Below are positions 8,896-16,789 of a DNA stretch of 64,000 nt, piece after piece. Source of the stretch: Treponema sp. (GTDB taxonomy: Bacteria; Spirochaetota; Spirochaetia; Treponematales; Treponemataceae); the NCBI GenBank assembly GCA_017645785.1, contig JAGCNW010000041.1, positions 120,558 through 184,557 of the forward strand. Reading direction: 5' to 3'. The translations under genes and the position numbers were made by a program. The notes beneath the pieces were generated by a model. It was not told the origin of the DNA. It worked only from the letters and a program-made list of their open reading frames with translations, and did no database searches. Within the stretch, counting starts at the first letter, position 1; each line of letters opens with the position of its first letter.

Positions 8896-9893
8896 TTTTT
8901 TTCTCCCTCTTTCATAATATCTACGAAGCGTAAAGTTTTATTCTCCTTCCAGTCACGGATTTTGCAATAGATTCCGTTATGCTTGAAATAAGAATTTTTT
9001 CCGTAACCAAGCTTGCAGCCCTCACATGGTTTTGAAATCACATGGCTTTCAAATAAATCTTCCTCTACAATTTCTTTTGTACAACAGGAATTTGGTATAA
9101 CAAACTTCAAGCCGTCCATCTGCCAGATATTCCATGCAATAATCTTTGCAAAATCTATCAAATCCTGAGTTCCAAGCTTTTCGTTAAACTTCGCCTCATA
9201 ATGTTCTGTGACATCAAAAAGAAGATTTTCTCGTGCAATAAGAATATTATCTCCCTGCCATTCAAAGCCATAAGAACTTTGCACGGCAACAGTTGCCCAC
9301 TTTAGCCAATCTTCGCGACTATCAGTATTCTCAGCAACAACACGAAGTTTTCTGTCTAAAAGACCTATCCTATTTGGAACCTCTATATATTCACCAGTAA
9401 CAGTGTCATAACGGCTCGCAAGATAAGGAGCCTCACCGCAAGTAATTTCCAGCCGGTTTGAATTGACATAATCCTGCCATGTTTTGCCTTTTTCGTCTGA
9501 AAATTGAATTTTTTCTTTTGTTGTTTCCCATGAATGTTCTTTTTCTGCATTAAAAACATCTTTTCGCCCGAACCATGTTTCGTCAACCAGATTGTTCTGA
9601 AGATTGCAAACCCAGCTTGGAGTAAAAACTTCTGCTTTTTGTCGAACTCGCTGCAGTCGTTCTTCTTTTGTTTTTTCAACCCTCGGTTTTATTACTCCGC
9701 CGTGACGGGAAGTTATCAGCTCAATTTTTATTTCTTTCTCCGAAGTGTAAAGCTCTCCGTATTTAGAATAATTGTCCGTTGCCCAAATTATGTTTTTCCC
9801 GGTCGTCTTGTCCTGTAAAAGAATCTCCAGCAAGGAACGGTCAATTTTGAGAAGGTCGTTTTCTTTGATGTCTATATTTTTTTCTGCCCTCAT
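8892..9893 (-). CDS. Restriction-modification partner protein (M-subunit-like)
   Basis: About 333 residues from ATG 9893 (MRAEKNIDIKEND). A GTG at 9932 would add 13 residues, but that stretch contains TATAAT and no good ribosome site, so I prefer the ATG. The motif RQKAEVFTPSWVCN matches the EVFTP element seen at the start of Eco57I/type I-like adenine methyltransferases. No NPPY follows, so it is unlikely to methylate alone. Cysteines near the C-terminus (SCCTKE, CEGCKLG, IYCKIRDW) could hold zinc. Its last codons overlap the start of the large fusion protein, so the two are probably made in fixed ratio. A role in DNA recognition or complex assembly is inference. Confidence 0.75.
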   Translation of the reverse strand: MRAEKNIDIKENDLLKIDRSLLEILLQDKTTGKNIIWATDNYSKYGELYTSEKEIKIELITSRHGGVIKPRVEKTKEERLQRVRQKAEVFTPSWVCNLQNNLVDETWFGRKDVFNAEKEHSWETTKEKIQFSDEKGKTWQDYVNSNRLEITCGEAPYLASRYDTVTGEYIEVPNRIGLLDRKLRVVAENTDSREDWLKWATVAVQSSYGFEWQGDNILIARENLLFDVTEHYEAKFNEKLGTQDLIDFAKIIAWNIWQMDGLKFVIPNSCCTKEIVEEDLFESHVISKPCEGCKLGYGKNSYFKHNGIYCKIRDWKENKTLRFVDIMKEGEKK

Positions 9894-9949
9894 AACTTTA
9901 AGCCATATATAATCATTTCCATTATACCACACTTCCTCAATTATTTATA

Positions 9950-9978
9950 GTGACTAATTCCCCAAACTATGCTACAAT
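9950..9978 (+). promoter_or_regulatory. Promoter placing the transcript start about at ATG 9989
   Basis: GTGACT (9950-9955), 17 nt, TACAAT (9973-9978), then only 10 nt to the ATG. No Shine-Dalgarno is visible. A GTG at 9950 is open in frame but is part of this -35 box. Confidence 0.5.
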
Positions 9979-9988
9979 GGTTCCACCT

Positions 9989-10801
9989 ATGGACAACGCA
10001 AAAATCAAGGAAATGCTGCTTAAAATCCACGAGTCCAAATTGGACTTTACCGTGACCCAAAGCGGAAAGGAAAGCAAGCGCGTAAACGGCTTGTACAAGC
10101 CCGACACGCACGAAATAATTCTCCACAACAAAAACTTTAAAAGCGACTCGGAACTGGTTTACACCGCCGTCCATGAATACACCCACCACTTGGTCACCGA
10201 GGAAGATATCGCCCTTTACGGCCCGGACTACGTTTCCAACGCAAAGAGCCACACGGCGGCCTTTTGGGCGCGCTTCCAGGAACTCTTAAAAATCGCCGAG
10301 GACATGGGCTTTTACAAAATCGACATTTCTGTTTCACCGGAGCTGGTGGAGCTTACAAATAAAATCAAGTCCGAATACTTGGAGCCAAACGGAAAAATGA
10401 TGGCGGAATTTGGCCGCCTTTTGATCAAGGCCCACACGCTTTGCGAAGAAGCCGACATCCGCTACGAGGATTACATCGACCGCATTTTGTGCCTGCCTCG
10501 CAATTCAGTCCGCGACTTAAAGCGCGTCGGAACGGTCCAGGTCAACCCGGCCATCGGCTTTGAAAACATGAAGCTTGTCAGCGCCATAAAAAAAGCCGAC
10601 GACCGCGCGGCCGCAGAACAGCAATTGCTTTCCGGCACCAGTCCCGTCACCGTCAGCGAAATGATGAAGAAAAAGGCCCGCGCCTCTCAAGACGATGACC
10701 CAAAGACAAAGCTGGAAAAAGAAGCCAAGCGCCTGCGAAAGACAATCGACCAATTGCAGCATCGGCTTGAATACGTGGAGGAAAGCCTTGGCAACATGTA
10801 A
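9989..10801 (+). CDS. Hypothetical protein with HExxH motif and C-terminal coiled coil
   Basis: About 270 residues from ATG 9989. A zincin-like motif AVHEYTHHLV has HEYTH at residues 62-66. It is followed by an Ala/His/Phe-rich helix (SHTAAFWARFQELLKIA) typical of SprT- or DUF45-like peptidase folds, but no clear third zinc ligand is recognised. The C-terminus is basic and heptad-like (LEKEAKRLRKTIDQLQHRL), a probable coiled coil. There is no signal peptide, so it is probably cytoplasmic. It starts the three-gene set with the secreted protein and rsmG, overlapping the next start by 14 nt. Protease function is inferred from the motif only. Confidence 0.7.
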   Translation: MDNAKIKEMLLKIHESKLDFTVTQSGKESKRVNGLYKPDTHEIILHNKNFKSDSELVYTAVHEYTHHLVTEEDIALYGPDYVSNAKSHTAAFWARFQELLKIAEDMGFYKIDISVSPELVELTNKIKSEYLEPNGKMMAEFGRLLIKAHTLCEEADIRYEDYIDRILCLPRNSVRDLKRVGTVQVNPAIGFENMKLVSAIKKADDRAAAEQQLLSGTSPVTVSEMMKKKARASQDDDPKTKLEKEAKRLRKTIDQLQHRLEYVEESLGNM

Positions 10802-11723
10802 ACTCCCCGCCGCTCTCTTTGCCGCAACCGCTATTTCTCTTTTAGGAACGGCGGCCTTCGCGCAAACTTCCGCGCCGCAAAGCCCCAGCACTCCAGCAGC
10901 GCCCGTAACTCCAGTTGCGCCGGTCCAGCCTGTGAATGTTTCGCCCAGCGTTTCGATGCCCAGCTTGCCAAGAGTTTCGGCTCCGGTTTCTGGCGGAACT
11001 TTTTACACGCCGGGAAAGCGCTTTCTTAACAACAACGACGCGGCGGCCCAAAACCAAAGCGACGACAAGCAAACAAAAAAATCCGCCGCTTCAAGCGATT
11101 TGGAAAAAAGCCTTTTGGGCGCGGCCGGTGCTGACTTCTCTGGCTTGACAGCGCAAGACTTGGTTCAAATGGCGCAAAGCGGATCGATCACAAACGTGTC
11201 GTCGCTTTTGGGCGCGTCAAACTTTTACAAAAACTCAAACGCTAGCGCGGCGGACAACCAAGTTTTGTTGCAGAAAATTCTTTCGGAACTGACGGAAATA
11301 AAAAAGGCGCAAAGCCAAAGCCTCGCTTCCTCGTCAACAGGAACAAAGCCGTCGACTCTTCCGCCAAAAATCTTGCGCTTTGTCGTAAACGCCAACGACG
11401 TTCTTTCAAAGTGCGTCCAGGTTTACTTTAGCGACACCGAAAGCGACGGAAGCTTTTTGCTTACCGGCGACGCAAAATGCCTTTGTGAGAACGAAAACAT
11501 TTCCGAAACCTTTTACCTTTTGTTCAAGGCCAGCGGAACGCAAAATTCAAAGACAGTCTACACCGTAACGCCGACCCTTTCGCAAAGCAAAAAAGCCGAC
11601 ACGCCGCTTGGAAAATTTTGTTCCGCTGTCAACTTGACCGCCTCTCGCGTCGGAAACTTGGTCACCCTCCATTCACTCCAAGACGGAACAATGGCCGACC
11701 TTCTTTTGGACATCGGTAGATGA
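10788..11723 (+). CDS. Secreted hypothetical protein (TTG start)
   Basis: About 311 residues from a TTG at 10788, preceded by GGAGG at a 7-nt spacing. Frames open further upstream give no signal peptide, while this start gives MATCKLPAALFAATAISLL then GTAAFA-Q, a good signal peptidase I site. The mature N-terminus is rich in Pro/Ala/Val/Gln (TPAAPVTPVAPVQPV), followed by a low-complexity Ser/Ala/Asn region. A compact C-terminal part (about 200-311) has two to three Cys and beta-strand-like text. It overlaps rsmG by 4 nt (ATGA). Family and function are not recognised; export to the periplasm is likely. Confidence 0.75.
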   Translation: MATCKLPAALFAATAISLLGTAAFAQTSAPQSPSTPAAPVTPVAPVQPVNVSPSVSMPSLPRVSAPVSGGTFYTPGKRFLNNNDAAAQNQSDDKQTKKSAASSDLEKSLLGAAGADFSGLTAQDLVQMAQSGSITNVSSLLGASNFYKNSNASAADNQVLLQKILSELTEIKKAQSQSLASSSTGTKPSTLPPKILRFVVNANDVLSKCVQVYFSDTESDGSFLLTGDAKCLCENENISETFYLLFKASGTQNSKTVYTVTPTLSQSKKADTPLGKFCSAVNLTASRVGNLVTLHSLQDGTMADLLLDIGR

Positions 11724-12379
11724 AATTCATCCAAGGCTTGCAAAAATTAAATTTTCCGCAGGAAGAAATCGACCGACTAAAGCCATTAATGGATTCCTAC
11801 ATCAACGAGCTTGTCTTGTTCAACTCCGCCTACAATTTGGTCAACACCAATGACCGCGACGAAATCATCGTCCGCCACATTTTGGACAGTCTTGCGGCCG
11901 CGCGACACATAAAGGCTTTGACCGACGAGCGGGACGCTACGATAGCCGACATCGGTAGTGGCGGCGGCCTTCCAGGCATTCCTTTGGCGGCTGCCCTGCC
12001 ACAATACAATTTTGTCTTAGTTGAACGGATGAGCAAACGCTGTGCCTTTTTGGAAAACGCCGCGGCGATCTTGGGCTTGCGCAATGTTCAAGTCAAAAAT
12101 TTGGAATTGGAAAAAACGCCCGCCGCTTCCTTTGACATCGCGACCTTCCGCGCCTTTAGGCCGCTGGACAATAAAATGCTAAAAAGCCTTTTGGCCGTGA
12201 TAAAGCCCGGAGGATTTTTGGCCGCCTACAAGGCCCGCCGCGAAAAAATTTTGGAAGAGATGGGCTCGCTTGGCTACGCCGAACAAGACTATAAAACAAT
12301 TCCGCTGACGGTTCCGTTCCTAACGGACACAAACAGCGGAGACGACCGAGAAAGAAATTTAGTGGTTATTTCAAAGTGA
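11720..12379 (+). CDS. rsmG: 16S rRNA (guanine-N7)-methyltransferase RsmG
   Basis: RsmG/GidB, 219 residues, methylates G527 of 16S rRNA using S-adenosylmethionine. Diagnostic stretches are YNLVNTND, HILDSLA, the SAM-binding IADIGSGGGLPGIPLA (about 75-90), LVERMSKRCAFL and the FRAFRPL segment. Start ATG overlaps the secreted protein's stop. The 3' end overlaps the convergent TPR gene by 14 nt. Close linkage to the origin is common for this gene. Confidence 0.95.
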   Translation: MKFIQGLQKLNFPQEEIDRLKPLMDSYINELVLFNSAYNLVNTNDRDEIIVRHILDSLAAARHIKALTDERDATIADIGSGGGLPGIPLAAALPQYNFVLVERMSKRCAFLENAAAILGLRNVQVKNLELEKTPAASFDIATFRAFRPLDNKMLKSLLAVIKPGGFLAAYKARREKILEEMGSLGYAEQDYKTIPLTVPFLTDTNSGDDRERNLVVISK

Positions 12380-13730
12380 TCTTTTTGAGAAGCGTCATCA
12401 ACTGAGCCTTTTCGATCAAGTCGATCGGGCGGCCTTCGACATACTTGTGCGCTTCTTCGCTAAAGGCGCCGGGAGTGACGCAGTAACCGCGGTCAACTTT
12501 TTTGTCCTTAAGCTTTGCGTGAAAGTCGCGAACAAACAATTCGCCGACAGCGCCGGTTGTCCTGTAAAAGCGGAACAGCTCAACGTCTTCCCATTTGGGA
12601 GTCTCGATTTCGCAATGAATGTCCACGGTTTCTTGCAAAACTTCAACGTCGGAAATTTTTACGAACGAGTGCGCGTAGAATTTTGTTACAAGGTTGCGGC
12701 ACAAAACAACAAAGTCGCTTGTTCCGCTTGTCAAATACAATTGCAAGTTGGTGTTTTGGTTCAGCTCCTTGTAGCGGCTTATCAACGCCGTAACGTCCTT
12801 GTAATTGGGAACGGTGTTGTTTATCGTTGTAAGGCACTGCAAGCCCTGCGAAATTTTGTTGGTCGAAAAATAGCATTGCGCAAGGCGGTAGTTCAACTCA
12901 AGGAAAGTTTCCGTCGGAATGTCCTTAAGCTTAAGTCCGATTTCATAGTCTTGAACAGCCGCGTCGTTCTGGCCCATTCGCGCGTGGATTACGCCGGCCG
13001 ACAAACAAGACTTAGGTCCGTAGACAGGATCCGGCCTAAGGTGAACGAATACCTTAAGCGCCTTGTCTCCCGCTCCGCACTCTTGCATGGCGTCGGCCAT
13101 CGCGAACAAAGCCTCTTTGTTTTGCGGGTCGTCGTTCAAGGCCTTTCTCAAAACAGGAAGGCAGTCGCGGTATCTTTTCGCCTTGTACATCGCCATTCCA
13201 AGCGGCATCGTAATGCCTGACGCTTCGGGATTTATCGTGTAAGCTTTTTTAAAGCAAGGAATCGCTTTTTCAAAATCGTTGTTGGCAAAACACGCCTGGC
13301 CCAAATAATAGTTTACGTCAAAACTGTCCGACTGCAATTTGTAGACGGTCACCAAGCTCTTTAGGGCTTCGGGAATTCTCTTTAGCTTGTAGCAACAGAT
13401 TCCGTGGCGCAAGCAAACCAAGGCCGGGTCCACGTCAGGGTGTGTGGCGGCCAAATCGACCAAAGTGTTGTAAAGAGTTATAGCCTTGTCCCAAAGATTT
13501 TCGTTAAAATACAAGTCCGCCAACGGCAAAAGGGCTTGAGTGTTGTATGGATCGTGAGAAAGTTTTTTAGTTGACTCGCGAATTATTTGGGCTCGGTTCT
13601 TTTGCGAAGCAAGTCTGGGCCTGCGTCCTCCTTTGCTTTCGCCGCCGCCAGAAGACCTTCTTCCGCCTACAATGCTCAAAACGGCAATAACTGCAAGAGA
13701 AACGATGACCGCAATAACTATAGGTAACAT
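12366..13730 (-). CDS. Membrane-anchored TPR protein with degenerate Mrr-type nuclease-fold C-terminus
   Basis: Protein of 454 residues. One N-terminal membrane helix (about 2-20) is followed by a Gly/Arg/Ser linker and about eight TPR-like repeats (for example DVNYYLGQACFANNDFEKAI and ALFAMADAMQECGAGDKAL). The last 80 residues resemble the C-terminal half of Mrr restriction-endonuclease domains: FVRDFHAKLKDKKVDRGYCV, TPGAFSEEAHKYVEGRP, IDLIEK. The position where Mrr has its QxK catalytic pair reads ELFRFYR, so nuclease activity is doubtful. It ends the dnaA-dnaN-recF-dciA run, 24 nt after the DciA-like gene. A scaffold role is a guess. Confidence 0.75.
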   Translation of the reverse strand: MLPIVIAVIVSLAVIAVLSIVGGRRSSGGGESKGGRRPRLASQKNRAQIIRESTKKLSHDPYNTQALLPLADLYFNENLWDKAITLYNTLVDLAATHPDVDPALVCLRHGICCYKLKRIPEALKSLVTVYKLQSDSFDVNYYLGQACFANNDFEKAIPCFKKAYTINPEASGITMPLGMAMYKAKRYRDCLPVLRKALNDDPQNKEALFAMADAMQECGAGDKALKVFVHLRPDPVYGPKSCLSAGVIHARMGQNDAAVQDYEIGLKLKDIPTETFLELNYRLAQCYFSTNKISQGLQCLTTINNTVPNYKDVTALISRYKELNQNTNLQLYLTSGTSDFVVLCRNLVTKFYAHSFVKISDVEVLQETVDIHCEIETPKWEDVELFRFYRTTGAVGELFVRDFHAKLKDKKVDRGYCVTPGAFSEEAHKYVEGRPIDLIEKAQLMTLLKKITLK

Positions 13731-13754
13731 ATCTTTTCTATTATCGGAAAAAAA

Positions 13755-14282
13755 CTAGATATTGTCAACCTTTTGAGCGGCGTCCTTTTTCATTCTGTCA
13801 AAAATAGCGTTCAATTCCGGCGGCAATTGGTTGGCTTCTCCGTCCGCGGCGGCGGGTTTGTTTGCATAGCCCATTTCTTCCAACTTTTTTTGCTCCGCTT
13901 CAATTTTTTGAGCGTATTTTTCAACCGCCCTTCTTGTAATCTCTTCGCTATTAGCTAAAGACGCTTCGCTTCCTTTTACCCTAAAGGCAAGCGAATCAAT
14001 TTTAACGCCGCCGCTCAAACGATTAAGGCCGGTCAGAATAAATTTTTTATGCATTTGCAGCATCTGGTTCCAGCCGGGATGGTCGCTTTCCACCAAAAGA
14101 ATTCCGTTCTTCAAATCCACGATGGAAGAATGGGCGGCGAGTTTTTCTCCGTTCCCAGAAATTTTAGAAACAGTAGTTTGCCAAGCTTGCTGAATTTTTG
14201 AGCTTTTTTCTAAGTCTTGGTTGGAAATATTATTGAATACCCTTGTTATCATTTGGGCGCTGTTTATGAATTCGTCGCTCAT
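13755..14282 (-). CDS. DUF721 / DciA-like protein
   Basis: Protein of 175 residues in the DUF721 family. Its members with the DciA fold act as loaders of the replicative helicase DnaB. The core KIQQAWQTTVSKISG, then HSSIVDLKNGILLVESDHPGWNQMLQM, is the usual W...V and L.V...S..W..eL pattern at residues 28-90. The C-terminal third is charged and probably disordered. It overlaps recF by 4 nt and belongs to the dnaA operon, which supports a replication role. The family match is good; the loader function in spirochaetes is inferred. Confidence 0.8.
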   Translation of the reverse strand: MSDEFINSAQMITRVFNNISNQDLEKSSKIQQAWQTTVSKISGNGEKLAAHSSIVDLKNGILLVESDHPGWNQMLQMHKKFILTGLNRLSGGVKIDSLAFRVKGSEASLANSEEITRRAVEKYAQKIEAEQKKLEEMGYANKPAAADGEANQLPPELNAIFDRMKKDAAQKVDNI

Positions 14283-15379
14283 TTTTTCCAGCCTCCGTTT
14301 TCGATAAAATAAACGTTCGTCGTAGACCGCATGTATCTTTCATAAGGTTCGCCAGGCAAAAAGGTGCAGAACAACTGTTCGTATTCCGGCAAGAGGCTTG
14401 TAAGCTTTTGTCTTTTGTCCGGGTCCAATTCCAGCATTACGTCGTCCATCAAAAGAACCGGCTTTTCATTTATAGTTTGGCGGTAGTAAACCGCCTGGCT
14501 CACGCGCAACAAAAGAGCTATCAATCTCCGCTGTCCCATTGACGCGATCGGAACAAAAGGCTTTCCTTCGCAAAAGTAGCGCAAGCGGTCGCGGTGGGGG
14601 CCGCTTAAAGTTGTTCCCATAACAAAGTCGCTGTCCCTTTTGCTTTTTAGAATTTCCAAAACTTCGTCTTGGCTTGGAACGCGGCTAAGAACGCCGTCCT
14701 TCACTTCCTTCCAACTTGGCTCGTAACTTATAGTAAGGCCTTCGATTCCGGTAACTTGTTCGTAAAGGCGGGTGAATATTTCGTTGAATTTAAAAACCGC
14801 TGTCTTTCTTTTCTTTTGAATTTCCAAACCGTTCTCAACCAACTGCAAGTCGTAGATGTCCAACATCTCGCGCTTGTTTTCTTTTATCAAAACGTTTCGG
14901 TTTTTAAGAGCGGTTCGATAGCGGCGCAAAAGATCGATGTAAAGAACATCATACATCGAAAGGCTTTGGTCCAAAAAAAAGCGGCGGTCGCTTGGATCCC
15001 CTTCTACAAAGCGCAAGTCGTCATGGCAAAAAAGAATGCAAGGCATCGTGTTTATCAATTCTTTTCTGTCGTGAATTCTCTTGCCGTTTTTTTCGATTGT
15101 TTTTTTGCCGTCTTTGTAAATGACGTTTACGCTGCGGGTGCTGCCGCCGCTTTCTTGATACAAGGCTCGCACCGAAAAATCTTTTTCGCCGCGTCTAACG
15201 ATTTCTGTGTCGCTGTGGGTGCGGAAAGAATTTCCGTAAGCGCAATAGTAAAGGGATTCAAGAATGTTGCTTTTGCCCTGCCCGTTCTGGCCGACAAAAT
15301 AAATTTCCTTTGAGTCAAAATCGATCTTGTCGTTTTGCAAGTTGCGGAAATTATAAAATGACAGCGACAAAAAGGCCAT
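14279..15379 (-). CDS. recF: DNA replication and repair protein RecF
   Basis: RecF, 366 residues, an SMC-like ATPase that loads RecA at gapped DNA. It has Walker A GQNGQGKS (30-37), an ABC-type signature region (LSGPHRDRL), SMGQRRLIALLLRVSQA and a Walker B in PVLLMDDVMLELD near residue 310. Start ATG 15379 lies 13 nt after dnaN and the gene overlaps the DciA-like gene, so it is part of one dnaN-recF-dciA transcript. Confidence 0.95.
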   Translation of the reverse strand: MAFLSLSFYNFRNLQNDKIDFDSKEIYFVGQNGQGKSNILESLYYCAYGNSFRTHSDTEIVRRGEKDFSVRALYQESGGSTRSVNVIYKDGKKTIEKNGKRIHDRKELINTMPCILFCHDDLRFVEGDPSDRRFFLDQSLSMYDVLYIDLLRRYRTALKNRNVLIKENKREMLDIYDLQLVENGLEIQKKRKTAVFKFNEIFTRLYEQVTGIEGLTISYEPSWKEVKDGVLSRVPSQDEVLEILKSKRDSDFVMGTTLSGPHRDRLRYFCEGKPFVPIASMGQRRLIALLLRVSQAVYYRQTINEKPVLLMDDVMLELDPDKRQKLTSLLPEYEQLFCTFLPGEPYERYMRSTTNVYFIENGGWKK

Positions 15380-15392
15380 TAAAGAATTTGAA

Positions 15393-16487
15393 CTAGTTCA
15401 AGTTCATAGTCATGATTACGTGGAAGTAATCAGACTTTGGCTCCGTTCTCATGATGGCGGCTTTGTTGGCGTCCTGGAATTCAAAAGCCACTCTTTCGGA
15501 AGTGGTCAATTTGAGAGGCTCTTCCACATAGCGGAAGTTAAAGGCCAACATAATTTCTTCGCCGTTGTATTCGCAAGGAATTTCTTCGTCGGCACTTCCC
15601 AAATCCAATTCCGGAGAGAAAATTGTAAGCTTTCCGGGAGTCAATTTGAAAATCGTTCTCAAAGAAGTTTTGTCAACATAAATTCCAATGCGGTCCATCG
15701 CGTCCAACAAGTCGGACTTTTGAACCTGGAAGCTCTTGTCCAAGTCGGAAGGAATTACGCGGCGGTAATTGGGGAATTCTCCTTCCAACAAGAGAGAAGA
15801 GAATTCGTAGTTTCCAAACTTGAAGAAAATCTTTTTGTCAATAATTGCGACAGAAACGTTTCCTTCGTCGCTGGCGTGTTTCAAAACGCAATCCAAAATT
15901 TTTGTAGGAACAATCGCCGACGGAAAATCAGGAATTCCTCCCAAATTCTTTTCGGCATAAGAAAGGCGGCGGCCGTCTGTGGCTACCATAATCAAATTGT
16001 CGTTTTGCTTTTCAAAGTAAACGCCCATCATAAAGTGGCGGTTTCCATCTTCGCTGACGGCGAATGAAGTTTGCTGGATCATTTCTTTCAATTCTTTTGA
16101 AGGAAGGTCAAAGTATGATCCGTTTTCCAAAGAATTGATTTCGGGGAATTTGTCAACAGCGATGCTCTTAAGAGTGAAGCGTCCCTTCAACGGACGAATT
16201 GTAACCGTTATGTCGTTTTGCTCAAATTCAATTTGTCCCTGAGGAGCTTTTGAAATTATTTTCATGAATTTGTCGCAATAAATGGTTGTCGATCCTTCTT
16301 CTTGAATCTCGACAGGAATTTTTGTTATGTAATCGACAGTGGAATCTGAAGCCTTTATTGTAAGCGTGTTATTTTCCGCGATCAAAAGAACGTTCGAAAG
16401 AACTGAAATTGGACTTTTGTTTGCGATAATTTCCTGGGCAATGGCCACTTCCTTAATCATCGCGTCGCGATCAAACTGAAACTTCAT
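15393..16487 (-). CDS. dnaN: DNA polymerase III beta subunit (sliding clamp)
   Basis: Sliding clamp of 364 residues, the usual size for three clamp domains. Recognised from MKFQFDRDAMIKEVAIAQEI, NVLLIAENNTLTIKASDST, the central FMMGVYFEKQNDNLIMVATDGRRLSYAEK and the terminal hydrophobic patch (HVIMTMNLN) that replaces the bacterial MPMRL-type ending. A -10-like TATAAT (minus strand, 16525-16530) lies 37 nt before the ATG without a convincing -35 box. Upstream lies the DnaA-box cluster. Confidence 0.95.
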   Translation of the reverse strand: MKFQFDRDAMIKEVAIAQEIIANKSPISVLSNVLLIAENNTLTIKASDSTVDYITKIPVEIQEEGSTTIYCDKFMKIISKAPQGQIEFEQNDITVTIRPLKGRFTLKSIAVDKFPEINSLENGSYFDLPSKELKEMIQQTSFAVSEDGNRHFMMGVYFEKQNDNLIMVATDGRRLSYAEKNLGGIPDFPSAIVPTKILDCVLKHASDEGNVSVAIIDKKIFFKFGNYEFSSLLLEGEFPNYRRVIPSDLDKSFQVQKSDLLDAMDRIGIYVDKTSLRTIFKLTPGKLTIFSPELDLGSADEEIPCEYNGEEIMLAFNFRYVEEPLKLTTSERVAFEFQDANKAAIMRTEPKSDYFHVIMTMNLN

Positions 16488-16608
16488 TTTTTACAAGCCT
16501 CCCTTATGACTTTTTAAGAATTCTATTATAGCGCAAACCTTTCTTTTTGCATAGTGTCTCTTAAATTTATTTTTTTATGGATTTTTTGTTTTTACTTTGC
16601 AAAAAAAT

Positions 16609-16718
16609 TGTGGAAAACTTTTAAAATTGTGGAAAAGTTAATCTTTTGTGGAAAAAACTCCCTCTCTTTTCATCTTTTTATTTCTTTTTATTATAATGAC
16701 TTAATCAACCTTTCCACA
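16609..16718. other. DnaA-box cluster between dnaN and dnaA (candidate oriC)
   Basis: Three identical TGTGGAAAA boxes (minus-strand TTTTCCACA) start at 16609, 16628 and 16647, exactly 19 bp apart. A fourth, inverted, near-match CTTTCCACA is at 16710-16718. An extremely AT-rich block with ttattattac and tataaatttaatataattt follows at 16730-16780, a good candidate unwinding element. The whole 16488-16789 gap has no gene. DnaA boxes and an AT-rich block beside dnaA are the textbook bacterial origin arrangement; function here is inferred. Confidence 0.7.
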
Positions 16719-16789
16719 AATTCACGCCCCTTATTATTACTGTTATTAAATTTATATAAATTTAATATAATTTAAAGACATCTTAAATT

